Below are positions 1 through 10,106 of a DNA stretch of 64,000 bases, in pieces. Both the position numbers and the translations under genes were made by a program. The notes below the pieces were generated by a model that worked only from the letters and a program-made list of their open reading frames with translations, ran no database searches and had not been told where the DNA came from. Source of the DNA: Noviherbaspirillum malthae (lineage in GTDB: Bacteria > Pseudomonadota > Gammaproteobacteria > Burkholderiales > Burkholderiaceae_D); assembly GCF_015352985.1 (NCBI RefSeq), contig NZ_JACYXF010000005.1:62001-126000 (forward strand), written 5' to 3'. How positions within the stretch are numbered: position 1 is the first letter of the stretch; each line of letters starts with the position of its first letter.

Positions 1-1206
1 ACCGGCATGTCGCAGAAGAACGGCTCGGTGACTTCGCATATCCGCATCGCGCGCGTGCCGGGCACGATACGCGCGCAGCGCATCGCCACCGGCGAGGCCG
101 ACCTGGTGCTGGGCTGCGACATGCTGACCGCCGGCGCACAGGATGCGATCGCCAAGATGCGCGCCGGCCGCACCCGCGCGGTGCTCAACATCCACCAGCA
201 GCCGACCGGGCATTTCGCCAAGCAGCCCGACTGGCAGTTCCCGTTCGAGGAAGTGCGCGCGCTGATCAATGAATCGGTGGCCGACCGCGCCGATTACATC
301 GATGCGACGCGCCTGGCAACCGCCTTGATGGGCGACTCGATCGCGACCAACCTGTTCATGCTCGGCTTCGCCTACCAGAAAGGGGCGCTGCCGGTATCGG
401 AAGCGGCGCTCCTGCGCGCGATCGAGCTCAACGGCGTGGCCGTCGACGCCAACAAGAAGGCCTTCCTCTGGGGCCGCCGCGCCGCCGTCGATCTGGCGCG
501 CGTGGAACGCATCGCCGTGCCGGCCAAGACCGTGACGCTGCAGATGCCGGAAAGCCTGAACACGCTGATGAAGCGCCATGCCGCCTTCCTCGCCGAGTAT
601 CAGGATGCAGCCTATGCGGCGCGCTATGAAGAACTGGTGGAACGCGTGCGCCAGGCCGAGGCACAGCTTGGCCAGGGCGACAAGCTGGCGCGTGCCGTGG
701 CCAGGTCCTACTTCAAGCTGCTGGCCTACAAGGACGAATACGAAGTGGCGCGTCTGTACACCGACGGCCGCTTCGTCGACAAGCTCAGGCAGCAGTTCGA
801 AGGCGACTTCACGCTCAAGTTCAACCTCGCCCCGCCGCTGCTGGCGAAGAAGGATGCGAAGGGCCATCTGCTGAAGGCCGAGTACGGTTCCTGGGTATGG
901 CAGGGTTTCAAGCTCCTTGCCAGGCTGAAGAAGCTGCGCGGAACGAAGCTGGATGTGTTCGGCCATACCGCCGAGCGCAGGATGGAGCGGCAATTGATCG
1001 TGGAATACCGCGACATGATCCTGTCGCTGGTCGAAGGACTGGATGTCGCGCGGCTGCCGCTGGCGGTGGAGATCGCTTCGCTGCCGGAAAAGGTCAGGGG
1101 CTTCGGCCATGTGAAGGAAGCAGCCGTTGCGAAGTACCGCGAGGACAGGCAAGCACTGCTCAAAAAATATGCAGCGATGCGGGAAGGAATTCCGCACGCT
1201 GCATGA
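1..1206 (+). CDS. Indolepyruvate ferredoxin oxidoreductase, C-terminal part (5' truncated by window)
   Basis: The reading frame is open from base 1 to the TGA at 1204-1206, so the gene begins upstream and only about 400 C-terminal residues are visible. The first part matches the pyruvate/ketoisovalerate oxidoreductase gamma-like module (a run near QKNGSVTSHIRIA, then GEADLVLGCDM). The rest matches the helical C-terminal region of the fused, single-chain indolepyruvate ferredoxin oxidoreductases of proteobacteria, which are normally about 1150-1190 residues. These cytosolic enzymes use thiamine diphosphate and Fe-S clusters to decarboxylate aryl-2-oxoacids from aromatic amino acids to acyl-CoA. 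The thiamine and ferredoxin modules would lie upstream, outside the window. Family assignment is strong; exact substrate is inferred from the family. Confidence 0.88.
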   Translation, partial: TGMSQKNGSVTSHIRIARVPGTIRAQRIATGEADLVLGCDMLTAGAQDAIAKMRAGRTRAVLNIHQQPTGHFAKQPDWQFPFEEVRALINESVADRADYIDATRLATALMGDSIATNLFMLGFAYQKGALPVSEAALLRAIELNGVAVDANKKAFLWGRRAAVDLARVERIAVPAKTVTLQMPESLNTLMKRHAAFLAEYQDAAYAARYEELVERVRQAEAQLGQGDKLARAVARSYFKLLAYKDEYEVARLYTDGRFVDKLRQQFEGDFTLKFNLAPPLLAKKDAKGHLLKAEYGSWVWQGFKLLARLKKLRGTKLDVFGHTAERRMERQLIVEYRDMILSLVEGLDVARLPLAVEIASLPEKVRGFGHVKEAAVAKYREDRQALLKKYAAMREGIPHAA

Positions 1207-1252
1207 AAATGAGCGAAGCAACCCGCCAGTCAGGGAGGGATCGATTGGCGGG

Positions 1253-1292
1253 CCGGTCGGGACGAAGAGGAGGGACCGCACGTCCCGACCGG
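1253..1292. repeat. 12-bp inverted repeat after the oxidoreductase gene
   Basis: CCGGTCGGGACG at 1253-1264 is repeated exactly inverted at 1281-1292, leaving a 16-base loop. It lies 46 bases after the stop of the oxidoreductase gene and has no T-tract on either side, so it is not a classic intrinsic terminator. It may protect the 3' end of the transcript or stop transcription with Rho. The rest of the 315-base gap (1207-1521) shows only a TGGGATAAT sequence at about 1472-1480 that could be an extended -10 for rarD. Confidence 0.5.
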
Positions 1293-1521
1293 AGACCAGT
1301 CTAGGGTCAGGCCATGCCTTTCCGGCAAGCCGTTACAGGCTTTTACCCAAGCGTCGATCCCGATACAGGATGTTACTTGCGGCAACACGGCATCCCGTGC
1401 ATGCGTCAATCACGGGGTGCTTGTCCATTCTTGCGGCATTCTCGACCGCTGCCGACGGACTCCCTGCATTGCTGGGATAATCCAGGCACTGGAAGTTCAC
1501 CTGCCTAATGATCAAATCCGC

Positions 1522-2424
1522 ATGAATACTGGAATGTTATACGCGGCCTCGGCCTATGCGCTGTGGGGCGTGTTCCCGCTTTACTTCAAGTCGCTGCAGG
1601 AAGTGCCGCCGCTGGAAATCCTGCTGCACCGGATGGTGTGGTCGCTGGCGTTCGTCGCGCTGGTGCTCGGCTGGAAGCGGCAATGGGCCTGGCTGGGCGA
1701 GGTGCTGCGCAAGCCGAAGGTGGTGCTCGGCTTCACCGCCAGCGCGCTGCTGCTGGCCGGGAACTGGTTCATCTATATCTGGGCCGTCAACAACGGCAAC
1801 GTGGTTGAAGCCAGCCTCGGCTACTTCATCAATCCCCTGTTCAACGTGCTGCTCGGCTCGCTGCTGCTGCACGAGCGGCTGCGCCGGGTGCAGTGGTGCG
1901 CGGTGGCGCTGGCCGCCTGCGGCGTTGCCTGGCTGACCTGGCAGGCAGGCCATCTGCCCTGGATCGCGCTGATGCTGGCGGCCACCTTCGGCCTCTACGG
2001 CCTGCTGCGCAAGACCGCATCGCTCGGCGCGCTGGAAGGCCTGGCGCTGGAAACCCTGGTGCTGTTTCCGGTGGCCTTCGGCTATCTTGTGTTCCTCGCG
2101 CTGCAGGGGCACAACAGCTTTGCCAGCGCATCGACCTCGACGCAGCTGCTGCTGGCTGCCGCGGGCCCGATCACTGCCGTGCCGCTGCTGCTGTTCGCCT
2201 CGGGCGCGCGCCGCATTCCGCTGTCGCTGCTCGGGCTGCTGCAGTACATCGGTCCGACGATACAGCTGCTGCTGGGCGTCTGGCTGTACCACGAACCCTT
2301 CGGCGGCGCCCGGCTGGCAGGCTTCGCGCTGATCTGGGGCGCGCTGGCGGTGTACTCGCTGGAAGGCTTGTGGCAGGCGTGGAGCAGGAAGGCAGCCGGC
2401 GGGGCCGGTGCGAGCAGGGCTTGA
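1522..2424 (+). CDS. rarD: RarD-type EamA permease
   Basis: This inner-membrane protein of 300 residues has ten hydrophobic segments arranged as two EamA repeats. The opening MNTGMLYAASAYALWGVFPL and the early segment FKSLQEVPPLEILLHRMVWS are typical of RarD, which is about 296 residues in E. coli. The frame is open further upstream, to 1417, but the ATG at 1522 gives the family's usual N-terminus and length, so I chose it even though no strong ribosome site is visible. RarD is historically linked to chloramphenicol sensitivity and its substrate is not settled; an amino-acid or drug exporter role is inferred. It stands alone, followed by ettA after a 245-base gap. Confidence 0.85.
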   Translation: MNTGMLYAASAYALWGVFPLYFKSLQEVPPLEILLHRMVWSLAFVALVLGWKRQWAWLGEVLRKPKVVLGFTASALLLAGNWFIYIWAVNNGNVVEASLGYFINPLFNVLLGSLLLHERLRRVQWCAVALAACGVAWLTWQAGHLPWIALMLAATFGLYGLLRKTASLGALEGLALETLVLFPVAFGYLVFLALQGHNSFASASTSTQLLLAAAGPITAVPLLLFASGARRIPLSLLGLLQYIGPTIQLLLGVWLYHEPFGGARLAGFALIWGALAVYSLEGLWQAWSRKAAGGAGASRA

Positions 2425-2669
2425 TCCTTTCCTGCTTGCCGATCTTTCAAGTGTTCCATCGCGCCGTTTTGCCGTGCCGGCCGCCTGCTTTTCCTTTCAG
2501 GGAACGAATTCTCCGGAACCGCAGGCCGGGGCAGCCGCCACTGATGACCGTGAGCATCTGAATCGATGGTGAAAGCGCCGGCCGATGGCGCGCTCGCCTC
2601 CAACAGCCGCGCGCATCGGTTATCCTTGCACCTCTCCCCTTTTTTGCAGACCAGCTACCGACTACCTCT

Positions 2670-4337
<1,668 letters not shown>

Positions 4338-4364
4338 TCCCGAGCTGCGGCCTCGTCAACAACC

Positions 4365-4393
4365 AAAAACGCCTCGGTCTCGAGGCGTTTTTT
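4365..4393. terminator. Bidirectional intrinsic terminator between ettA and the DUF4198 gene
   Basis: AAAAACGCCTCG (4365-4376) pairs perfectly with CGAGGCGTTTTT (4381-4392) across a GTCT loop and continues into T residues to 4393. The opposite strand also ends in a T run. It therefore serves both ettA (plus strand) and the convergent gene ending at 4413 (minus strand). Confidence 0.93.
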
Positions 4394-4412
4394 CTTCGCG
4401 GGATAACAATTT

Positions 4413-5264
4413 TCAACGCCCGAAGCGCTTCCCGGCCAGATCGAACGTCAGGCTTCCCTGGAAACTGTCCCAGTCGACATCCGGCGCGTCGCTGGCCGGC
4501 AGCATATGCGCGGCGCTGATCATCCAGACGCCGGCATAAGGCAGGTTGAATCCGACCTTGCCGTCGGTGCCGGTGCGGGCGCGTATCGTCAGCACCTGTT
4601 CCTCCTGCCTGTGCCAGGCCTTCACCAGCGCGCCGGCCAGCGGCTTGCTGTCGAAAAACAGGGTAAAGGTCAGCTTGTCGCCGGCGCTGCGCGCCAGCGG
4701 ATCGGAAGCCGGCACGATTTCCAGCCGCTGTCCGGTCAGGACGGAATAGGTGCCGTCCGACTTGCCGCCCACGCGCAGCAGCGTCTTGAGATGCCGGCGG
4801 TAGCGTTCGCGTCCCGCCTGGTCGGCGTTGCCGTCGGCTTCGCGCTGGCGAATGACCGCATCGAGGCCTTCCTCATGCAGGTAGGCATGAAATTTGTCCG
4901 CCGACAGGGTGGCCTGGTCTGGATTGCTGTCGTAGGCCAGCATGTAAGTGCCGGCAGCGGGCAGCGACAGCTTCAGTTCCGGCAGCGATTGATCGGCTGG
5001 CAGCTGGGCGCCGAGGTCGGTTGGCGCCGCCCTCGAGTACAGGAGAATGGCTGCCGTGCGCGAGGCGTCGACCGGCAGAACTTCTCCGGTGAAGTACTCG
5101 CCGACATGGAGGCTGAGCGAGGTCGGCGCGCCGACTGCGGGCGAGAACGGCTTGGCCATCAACCAGCCTTCGTCCGCGGCGGCTGCCCGGGGAAACGACA
5201 GGGACGCGGCAAGCGAGGCGGCGATGAAAGCGAGGCGGTACGGCATTGCGGATTCGGTCGACAT
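4413..5264 (-). CDS. Exported DUF4198-family protein
   Basis: The 283-residue product has a hydrophobic signal sequence (roughly residues 8-30, AFIAASLAASLSFPRAAAA) and is probably periplasmic. The body has the beta-rich pattern of DUF4198 proteins (lines such as GWLMAKPFSPAVGAPTSL, TFTLFFDSKPLAGALVKAW and GTDGKVGFNLPYAGVWMIS). These resemble NikM-like nickel/cobalt uptake accessory domains and prealbumin-like folds. No transporter for metal ions sits beside it, so a metal role is only a family-level guess. Two starts are possible, 5264 and 5246; neither has a strong ribosome site. Its neighbour on the same strand (methyltransferase, 39 bases upstream) may share the transcript. Confidence 0.75.
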   Translation of the reverse strand: MSTESAMPYRLAFIAASLAASLSFPRAAAADEGWLMAKPFSPAVGAPTSLSLHVGEYFTGEVLPVDASRTAAILLYSRAAPTDLGAQLPADQSLPELKLSLPAAGTYMLAYDSNPDQATLSADKFHAYLHEEGLDAVIRQREADGNADQAGRERYRRHLKTLLRVGGKSDGTYSVLTGQRLEIVPASDPLARSAGDKLTFTLFFDSKPLAGALVKAWHRQEEQVLTIRARTGTDGKVGFNLPYAGVWMISAAHMLPASDAPDVDWDSFQGSLTFDLAGKRFGR

Positions 5265-5303
5265 GGGCGGGCGCCGGGAGGGTGCGGCCTTCGCCCGCCG
5301 CGC

Positions 5304-5999
5304 TCAGGCGGTTTTGGCCGGCTTGTTCACCATCAGGAAGAAATGCGCCTTGGCGCCGAAAACGCGCTTGTGGCCCACGTCATGCTGCGGCGAACCGGGC
5401 AGCCTTTCGGCAAAGTTGTAGAGCGCCGGGGCGTCGATCAGGTTGAGCACGCCGGGCGCAGTCCAGTGCCGCTTGCCTCCTGCGCGCAGCATCCGCTGCC
5501 AGACGCCTTGCGGCAGCAGATGCAGCAGCGGCAGGCCGGTGTTGAATTCGATCGGATGCTTGCGGTTGGAAGTGGAAACGAACACGCCCTTGCGCGCGAC
5601 ACGGTAGAGTTCCCTGACCAGCGCGAACTGGCGCTCGCCGCCGCCGACGTGTTCGATGACCTCGTTGCAGAAAACCCAGTCGAAGGCGCCGTCGGAAAAC
5701 GGCAGCTGCAATTCGGATGACGGCGCGGACGACGGCGAGGAAGCGGCGGCCGACGGCGGCTCGATCTGGTAGGACAGGATGCGCGAACGCTCCTTCTGGT
5801 CGCACCAGGCTTCAAGAAGATCCGGCTTTTCGAAGATCGGGCCGGGCATCATGCCGACGTTGAGCGTGGTGTCGTTGGCGTTGCCCTGCTTGAATTGCAG
5901 GAAGGCGTCGAACAGCTTGCGGCGCTGCGATGCCAGTATCTTGTCGACGAAGGCGCCGCCCGGCGTCAGATGATATTGCGCGTTGATTGCCTGCTTCAT
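5304..5999 (-). CDS. Class I SAM-dependent methyltransferase-like protein
   Basis: The start at 5999 is supported by a GGGAGAAAG ribosome site 1-2 bases upstream of the close spacing, giving 231 residues. The central part has the post-motif typical of class I methyltransferases (LPFSDGAFDWVFCNEVIEHV, with FALVRELYRVARKGVFVS after it). The usual glycine motif I is poorly kept (TLNVGMMPG where DVGCGPG is expected), and a Ser/Ala-rich stretch (PPSAAASSPSSAPSSE) interrupts the fold before the acidic strand. It may still bind SAM, but the substrate cannot be told. No neighbouring pathway gives a hint. Confidence 0.72.
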   Translation of the reverse strand: MKQAINAQYHLTPGGAFVDKILASQRRKLFDAFLQFKQGNANDTTLNVGMMPGPIFEKPDLLEAWCDQKERSRILSYQIEPPSAAASSPSSAPSSELQLPFSDGAFDWVFCNEVIEHVGGGERQFALVRELYRVARKGVFVSTSNRKHPIEFNTGLPLLHLLPQGVWQRMLRAGGKRHWTAPGVLNLIDAPALYNFAERLPGSPQHDVGHKRVFGAKAHFFLMVNKPAKTA

Positions 6000-6273
6000 T
6001 CTTTCTCCCGTGCGGGATCCTGTTTTGTTGTCATGCATGGCGGGCAAGTCTTGCCGCACCTTGCCGGCCATCCATGCCGCTTCCTGCCAGAGCATTATTC
6101 AATGCCTTGGCCGTGCTGCCGTTGTGCAAACACAAGCCTGAAGCCAGCCGCGTGCGCGCATCAACCTTTTTCGCCACAAATGCTTGCCGGTAGGGAACGA
6201 ACATCGCGGGCAGGAGTCTACTGCCGAGCGTAATTTCCAACAAGCAATATAGGCAACAGGTCGCAGCGGAAAA

Positions 6274-6597
6274 ATGGAACAGGTATTAAGCATGTTGTAC
6301 GGTATTTCCGGTGTGGCGGCGTTGGGCTGCTATCTGCCCCAGCTGCTGCGTTATCACCGGGACCCGCAAGCCCGCCGTTCGATTTCGGTCGTCTCCTGGA
6401 GCGGCTGGATCGCAGTGACCCTGATTACGCTGCTGTACGCCGTGTTCGTGGAAAAGAGCAGGCTGTTCGCCGGTGTCACTGCCATGAACGCTGCCGCCCA
6501 GTGCGTCGTGCTGGCTTATGGCATCCGGGGCCGCACAGGTCGCTTCTTGCCGCAGGCCGCAAGCCCGGAACCTGCGGGGCAGGACAGCGGTAGGTAA
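6274..6597 (+). CDS. Small PQ-loop (SemiSWEET-like) membrane protein
   Basis: This 107-residue protein has three hydrophobic helices. The first contains the PQ-loop signature (GVAALGCYLPQLLRYHRDPQ) followed by ARRSISVVSWSGWIAVTLI, the arrangement of bacterial SemiSWEET half-transporters. Such proteins dimerise to move sugars across the inner membrane, although many PQ-loop half-proteins have no known substrate. The C-terminal 20 residues are polar and non-conserved. It is divergent from the methyltransferase, with 274 bases between the starts; that gap holds only a weak GGCAG/CTGCC hairpin near 6209-6225. Confidence 0.75.
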   Translation: MEQVLSMLYGISGVAALGCYLPQLLRYHRDPQARRSISVVSWSGWIAVTLITLLYAVFVEKSRLFAGVTAMNAAAQCVVLAYGIRGRTGRFLPQAASPEPAGQDSGR

Positions 6598-6708
6598 CGG
6601 CCGTACCGGCAAGGCTTATAATCCAGGCTCCCGGCTTTGCTGCAATGCAACGCAAGGCTTTCAAGGCAACTCAGGGCACCATGCCTTGTTCATCAAGAGA
6701 TCAACCAC

Positions 6709-7524
6709 ATGATACGGCGCCGCCGCTTATTCCCTGCCACTGCCGCGCCGTCCCTGCCGCCGCGACGCCGGCTTGCCGTTCTGGCAGCTTGTACTGCCTA
6801 TGCGGCAACGGTGCTGTACCTGCCGACGCGGGCGTTCGCCGCGGAACCCTTGCCCACGCTGCAGATCGGCGTGGGACTGTTCAAGCCTCCGTATTTCCTT
6901 GGCCCGGATGCCGGCGGAATGGAATACGAAATTGCGGAAAAGGCACTGGAAGCCGGCGGATACAGGATGGCGGCGCAGCATCTGCCGCCGTCGCGGGCGC
7001 TGGCGCTGCTGCGCGCCGGTCACCTGGACGGCATGCTGACCGTCACCGAAGGAATCGGCGGCAGGCAATACTTCTCCGAACCTTATCTGCATTACCAGAA
7101 TGTGGCCATTGCGCTCAGCAGCCGGAATTTGCGCATCCGCGGCGTCAACGACCTGCGCGGACTGTCGCTCGCGGCTTTCCAGAATGCCAGCATGCTGCTC
7201 GGCGAGGAATTCCGCGCCGTCGCCGACAGCCATCCGGACTACAGGGAGTATCCGCAGCAACTGACTCAGAACAAGCTGCTCTACACCGGACGGGTCGACG
7301 TGGTGGTCGGCGACCGCCTGGTATTTCGCCATTTAACCCGCCACATGGAAACGCCGATCGATATCAGGCAGGCGATCACCATTTATCCGCTCTTTCCGCC
7401 CAGTCCGCGCATGGCGGTGTTCCGGGATGCGGCGGTGCGGGATGCCTTCAACGCGGGATTGCAGGCGATCCGCCGCAGCGGCGTCTACGGCGCGATCTTG
7501 AAGAAATACCAGGAACCGGCGTAG
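6709..7524 (+). CDS. Periplasmic solute-binding protein family 3 (orphan)
   Basis: The product is 271 residues from the ATG at 6709. The N-terminus has arginines followed by a hydrophobic signal (LAVLAACTAYAATVLYL, cleaved after AFA), indicating export. The mature part begins LPTLQIGVGLFKPPYFLG and has the two-lobed type 2 periplasmic binding pattern (EIAEKALEAGGYRM, GHLDGMLTVTEG, GRVDVVVGDRLV). This resembles amino-acid-binding or transporter-like receptors. There is no ABC permease or ATPase beside it, so it is an orphan that may act as a sensor or work with a remote transporter. A longer start at 6637 is possible but would put 24 extra residues before the signal peptide. Confidence 0.78.
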   Translation: MIRRRRLFPATAAPSLPPRRRLAVLAACTAYAATVLYLPTRAFAAEPLPTLQIGVGLFKPPYFLGPDAGGMEYEIAEKALEAGGYRMAAQHLPPSRALALLRAGHLDGMLTVTEGIGGRQYFSEPYLHYQNVAIALSSRNLRIRGVNDLRGLSLAAFQNASMLLGEEFRAVADSHPDYREYPQQLTQNKLLYTGRVDVVVGDRLVFRHLTRHMETPIDIRQAITIYPLFPPSPRMAVFRDAAVRDAFNAGLQAIRRSGVYGAILKKYQEPA

Positions 7525-7635
7525 TGTTAACCCCCTGATCCTGCACACTTTCCGCCGCTATAGCACAATACCGTCCATCAGGGCGCCGCGGCACACCAGA
7601 CCGCGTCTTGCGCCATTTTTACTCGAGGCTGCTCC

Positions 7636-8535
7636 ATGAAATGGACCATTGTTACCCTTTACCTGCTGTCTATCCTCCACATTCATTTCCGTGGCCGGGT
7701 ACGGCTGCCCTTCTTCCGCCAGATGTTCGACCATTCGTCGTTCATGGCGCCGATCAACCTGTTCATGCATGCGTTTTCGCGGGTGCCGTCCACGCCCTAC
7801 CTGCCGGTCGACACCTTCAAGGAGCTGGAGCCGCTGCAGAAGAACTGGGAAGTGATCCGCGCCGAGGCGCTGAACCTGCTGACGCTGCAAAAGATCAAGG
7901 CGGCGGAAAAGAATGACGATGCCGGCTTCAATTCCTTCTTCAAGGCCGGCTGGAAGCGCTTCTATCTGAAATGGTATGACGCCAGCCATCCGTCGGCCGA
8001 GCGCTTCTGCCCGCAGACCGTGGCCCTGCTGCGCAATATTCCCTCGGTGAAGGCAGCGATGTTCGCCGAGCTGCCGCCGGGCGGCCAGCTCAACCGCCAC
8101 CGCGACCCCTTCGCCGGCTCGATGCGCTATCACCTCGGCCTGGCGACGCCCAACGACGACCGCTGCTTCATCGAAGTCGACGGCCAGCGCTACAGCTGGC
8201 GTGACGGCCAGGGCGTGATCTTCGACGAGACCTATATTCACTGGGCGAGGAATGAAAGCGAGAGCGACCGCATCATCCTGTTCTGCGATATCGAGCGCCC
8301 GATGCGCTACCGCTGGGCGCAGGCCATCAACCGCTTCCTCGGCCGCACGATGATGACCGCGGCCAGCTCGCCCAACGAGACTGGCGACCAGCTCGGCGGC
8401 GTCAACAAGGTGTTCCGCATCTCCTGGCTGATGGGACAGTACCGCCGCCGCTTCAAGGCATGGAACCGCAATGTGTACCACGTGACCAAGGGCGCATTGA
8501 TCATTGCCGCGCTGGCCCTGATCATTTACCTCTGA
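7636..8535 (+). CDS. lpxO: Lipid A 2-hydroxylase LpxO (aspartyl/asparaginyl beta-hydroxylase family)
   Basis: At 299 residues this matches LpxO in length and layout. A short N-terminal membrane anchor (MKWTIVTLYLLSILHIHF) is followed by the Fe(II)/2-oxoglutarate dioxygenase core and a second hydrophobic segment at the C-terminus (GALIIAALALIIYL). The iron site HRD is at His155/Asp157, with the distal His202 in ETYIHWARN. LpxO acts at the cytoplasmic face of the inner membrane and adds a 2-hydroxyl group to a secondary acyl chain of lipid A, which alters resistance to cationic peptides. It has a GAGG ribosome site and its own terminator, so it is probably monocistronic. Confidence 0.88.
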   Translation: MKWTIVTLYLLSILHIHFRGRVRLPFFRQMFDHSSFMAPINLFMHAFSRVPSTPYLPVDTFKELEPLQKNWEVIRAEALNLLTLQKIKAAEKNDDAGFNSFFKAGWKRFYLKWYDASHPSAERFCPQTVALLRNIPSVKAAMFAELPPGGQLNRHRDPFAGSMRYHLGLATPNDDRCFIEVDGQRYSWRDGQGVIFDETYIHWARNESESDRIILFCDIERPMRYRWAQAINRFLGRTMMTAASSPNETGDQLGGVNKVFRISWLMGQYRRRFKAWNRNVYHVTKGALIIAALALIIYL

Positions 8536-8612
8536 TGCCTCAACGCGCCGCATTCGTACGGCGCCTGCCCTTCTTCCCGCGCATTCGCGCAAGCATCAAG
8601 ACACTCGCTTCG

Positions 8613-8647
8613 AACACGCATGCCCTTCCCGGGACATGCGTGTTTTT
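8613..8647 (+). terminator. Intrinsic terminator of lpxO
   Basis: AACACGCATG (8613-8622) pairs with CATGCGTGTT (8635-8644), the stem is extended by CCC/GGG inside, and five T residues follow (8643-8647). It lies 80 bases after the lpxO stop and just before the convergent superoxide dismutase gene ends at 8657. Confidence 0.9.
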
Positions 8648-8656
8648 GCATAGGCG

Positions 8657-9196
8657 CTACTGAAGCGCGATGATGCCGCATGCCAGGCGCTTGCCCGCAT
8701 TGCCGGTAGGCTGGGTCTTGTAGTCGTCGGGATCGGCATGCACGATCAGGGCCTTGCCGACGATGCTGTTGGACGCATCCCTGGACAGGCTGACCTGGCT
8801 CGCCGGAATGCTCAGCTTGAGCACCGCGTTGCCGTTGGCGTCGGCTTCGAGGTTGCCGAAATCGCCGGCATGGCGGTCGGAGTGGTCGGGGCCGCCGTGC
8901 GGTTTGCTGCCGGGATTGAAATGTCCGCCGGCGCTCATGCCGTCGGGCGAACTGCAGTCGCCCTTCTCGTGCACATGGAAGCCATGCAGGCCGGGAGTGA
9001 GACCGTCGACGCGGGCATCGACCAGGATGCGGTCGCCGTTCTGCACGAAGCTGACCGCGCCGCCGGTCTTGTTGCCCTGGGTGGGATTGAGCTGGGATAC
9101 CGCAATCGGCTTGGGATTGCCGGCGCCCTGACCGGACATGCCGGCGCATCCGGCAAGGGCGATGCTGCCGAGCAGCAGGCTGGCGACGAGTCGCAT
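8657..9196 (-). CDS. sodC: Lipoprotein Cu/Zn superoxide dismutase
   Basis: The start at 9196 follows a GGAGG ribosome site and gives 179 residues. The N-terminus is a lipoprotein signal (LAGC, lipidated Cys17). All metal ligands of the family can be placed: copper at His74, His76, bridging His92 and His153; zinc at His92, His100, His109 and Asp112. Cys81 and Cys173 form the conserved disulfide. The enzyme converts superoxide to peroxide and oxygen at the periplasmic side of a membrane. The gene stands alone, converging on lpxO. Confidence 0.93.
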   Translation of the reverse strand: MRLVASLLLGSIALAGCAGMSGQGAGNPKPIAVSQLNPTQGNKTGGAVSFVQNGDRILVDARVDGLTPGLHGFHVHEKGDCSSPDGMSAGGHFNPGSKPHGGPDHSDRHAGDFGNLEADANGNAVLKLSIPASQVSLSRDASNSIVGKALIVHADPDDYKTQPTGNAGKRLACGIIALQ

Positions 9197-9420
9197 GGTG
9201 AACCTCCTTCTATTGCTTTGCTTCGTTTTTATTAAAGGCTTGAATGATGCGGGAGATAACGATCCCAAGGAACGGACTCAGATTGGCATATCCCGCGCCC
9301 CCGGGATAATCGCATGCATTCCGGCATTTTCTCAAGCCGGCAAGCCCCGGTTTGATCTGGCTCAGAGATGCGCACGGGCGTAGAATCTTGCGCTTCATGA
9401 ATCGACGCAGGGAGGAATGC

Positions 9421-10014
9421 TTGAACAAACGTGATTTCCTGGCGGCCGCCATTGCCGGCGGCCTCGCGCTGCCTGCGGCAACAGCGGCGGCGGCCGGCCG
9501 GCCGGCGCGCAACGTCTCCCGCGGACCGGCCCTGCTCACCGTGACCGGCGCCATCCAGAGAGGCAACCGCAGCGGCCTCGATCCCGCGCTCGACCAGCTG
9601 ATGAAGAAGCAGGGCGTCAAATTCGAACGCGCCTATGCCTTCGACTTCCGCGCGCTGACCGCGCTGCCCTCGCACCTGATACGGCCGACGCTGGAATACG
9701 ACAGGCAGGTCCATGCCCTGCGCGGCCCCCTGCTGCTCGATGTGGTCAAGGCCGCCGGCGGCATGGTGGGCGACAAGACCAAGCTGGTCCTGCGCGCACT
9801 CGACGGCTACGCAGTCGCCGTCCCGGCTTCGGATCTGCAGAAGTACCGCTTCATCGTCGCCACCCACCTTGACCGCAGGCCGATGCCGCTCGGCGGACTC
9901 GGGCCGCTGTGGGCGGTGTATGACGCAGACCGCTTCAAGGACATGGCGGCCAAGCCGCTCAGCGAGCGCTTCGCGACTTGCCCCTGGGGCCTGTACCACA
10001 TCGAAGTGCAATGA
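9421..10014 (+). CDS. Exported molybdopterin-dependent oxidoreductase-like protein
   Basis: I chose the TTG at 9421 because an AGGGAGG site lies 6-7 bases before it and it yields a clean signal peptide (NKRDFLAAAIAGGLALPAAT). The frame also has an ATG upstream at 9397. The mature 170 residues look like the molybdopterin-binding domain of the sulfite-oxidase fold (ALLTVTGAI, YAFDFRALTALPSHLI, GPLLLDVVKAAGG, DGYAVAVPASDL, then PLGGLGPLWAVYD). This shortened form is common in proteobacteria. The molybdenum-binding cysteine of true sulfite oxidases is not evident, so activity is uncertain. It precedes the GGDEF-EAL gene by 92 bases. Confidence 0.7.
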   Translation: MNKRDFLAAAIAGGLALPAATAAAAGRPARNVSRGPALLTVTGAIQRGNRSGLDPALDQLMKKQGVKFERAYAFDFRALTALPSHLIRPTLEYDRQVHALRGPLLLDVVKAAGGMVGDKTKLVLRALDGYAVAVPASDLQKYRFIVATHLDRRPMPLGGLGPLWAVYDADRFKDMAAKPLSERFATCPWGLYHIEVQ

Positions 10015-10106
10015 AACCGCATCTGCGGCAGGCGGAAAACGAAGCCGGCCACGGCTTCTTAGTCAAGCCGAAAGCGCTCTAGCTGTTATAGTGGAGCGCT
10101 TCTTCA

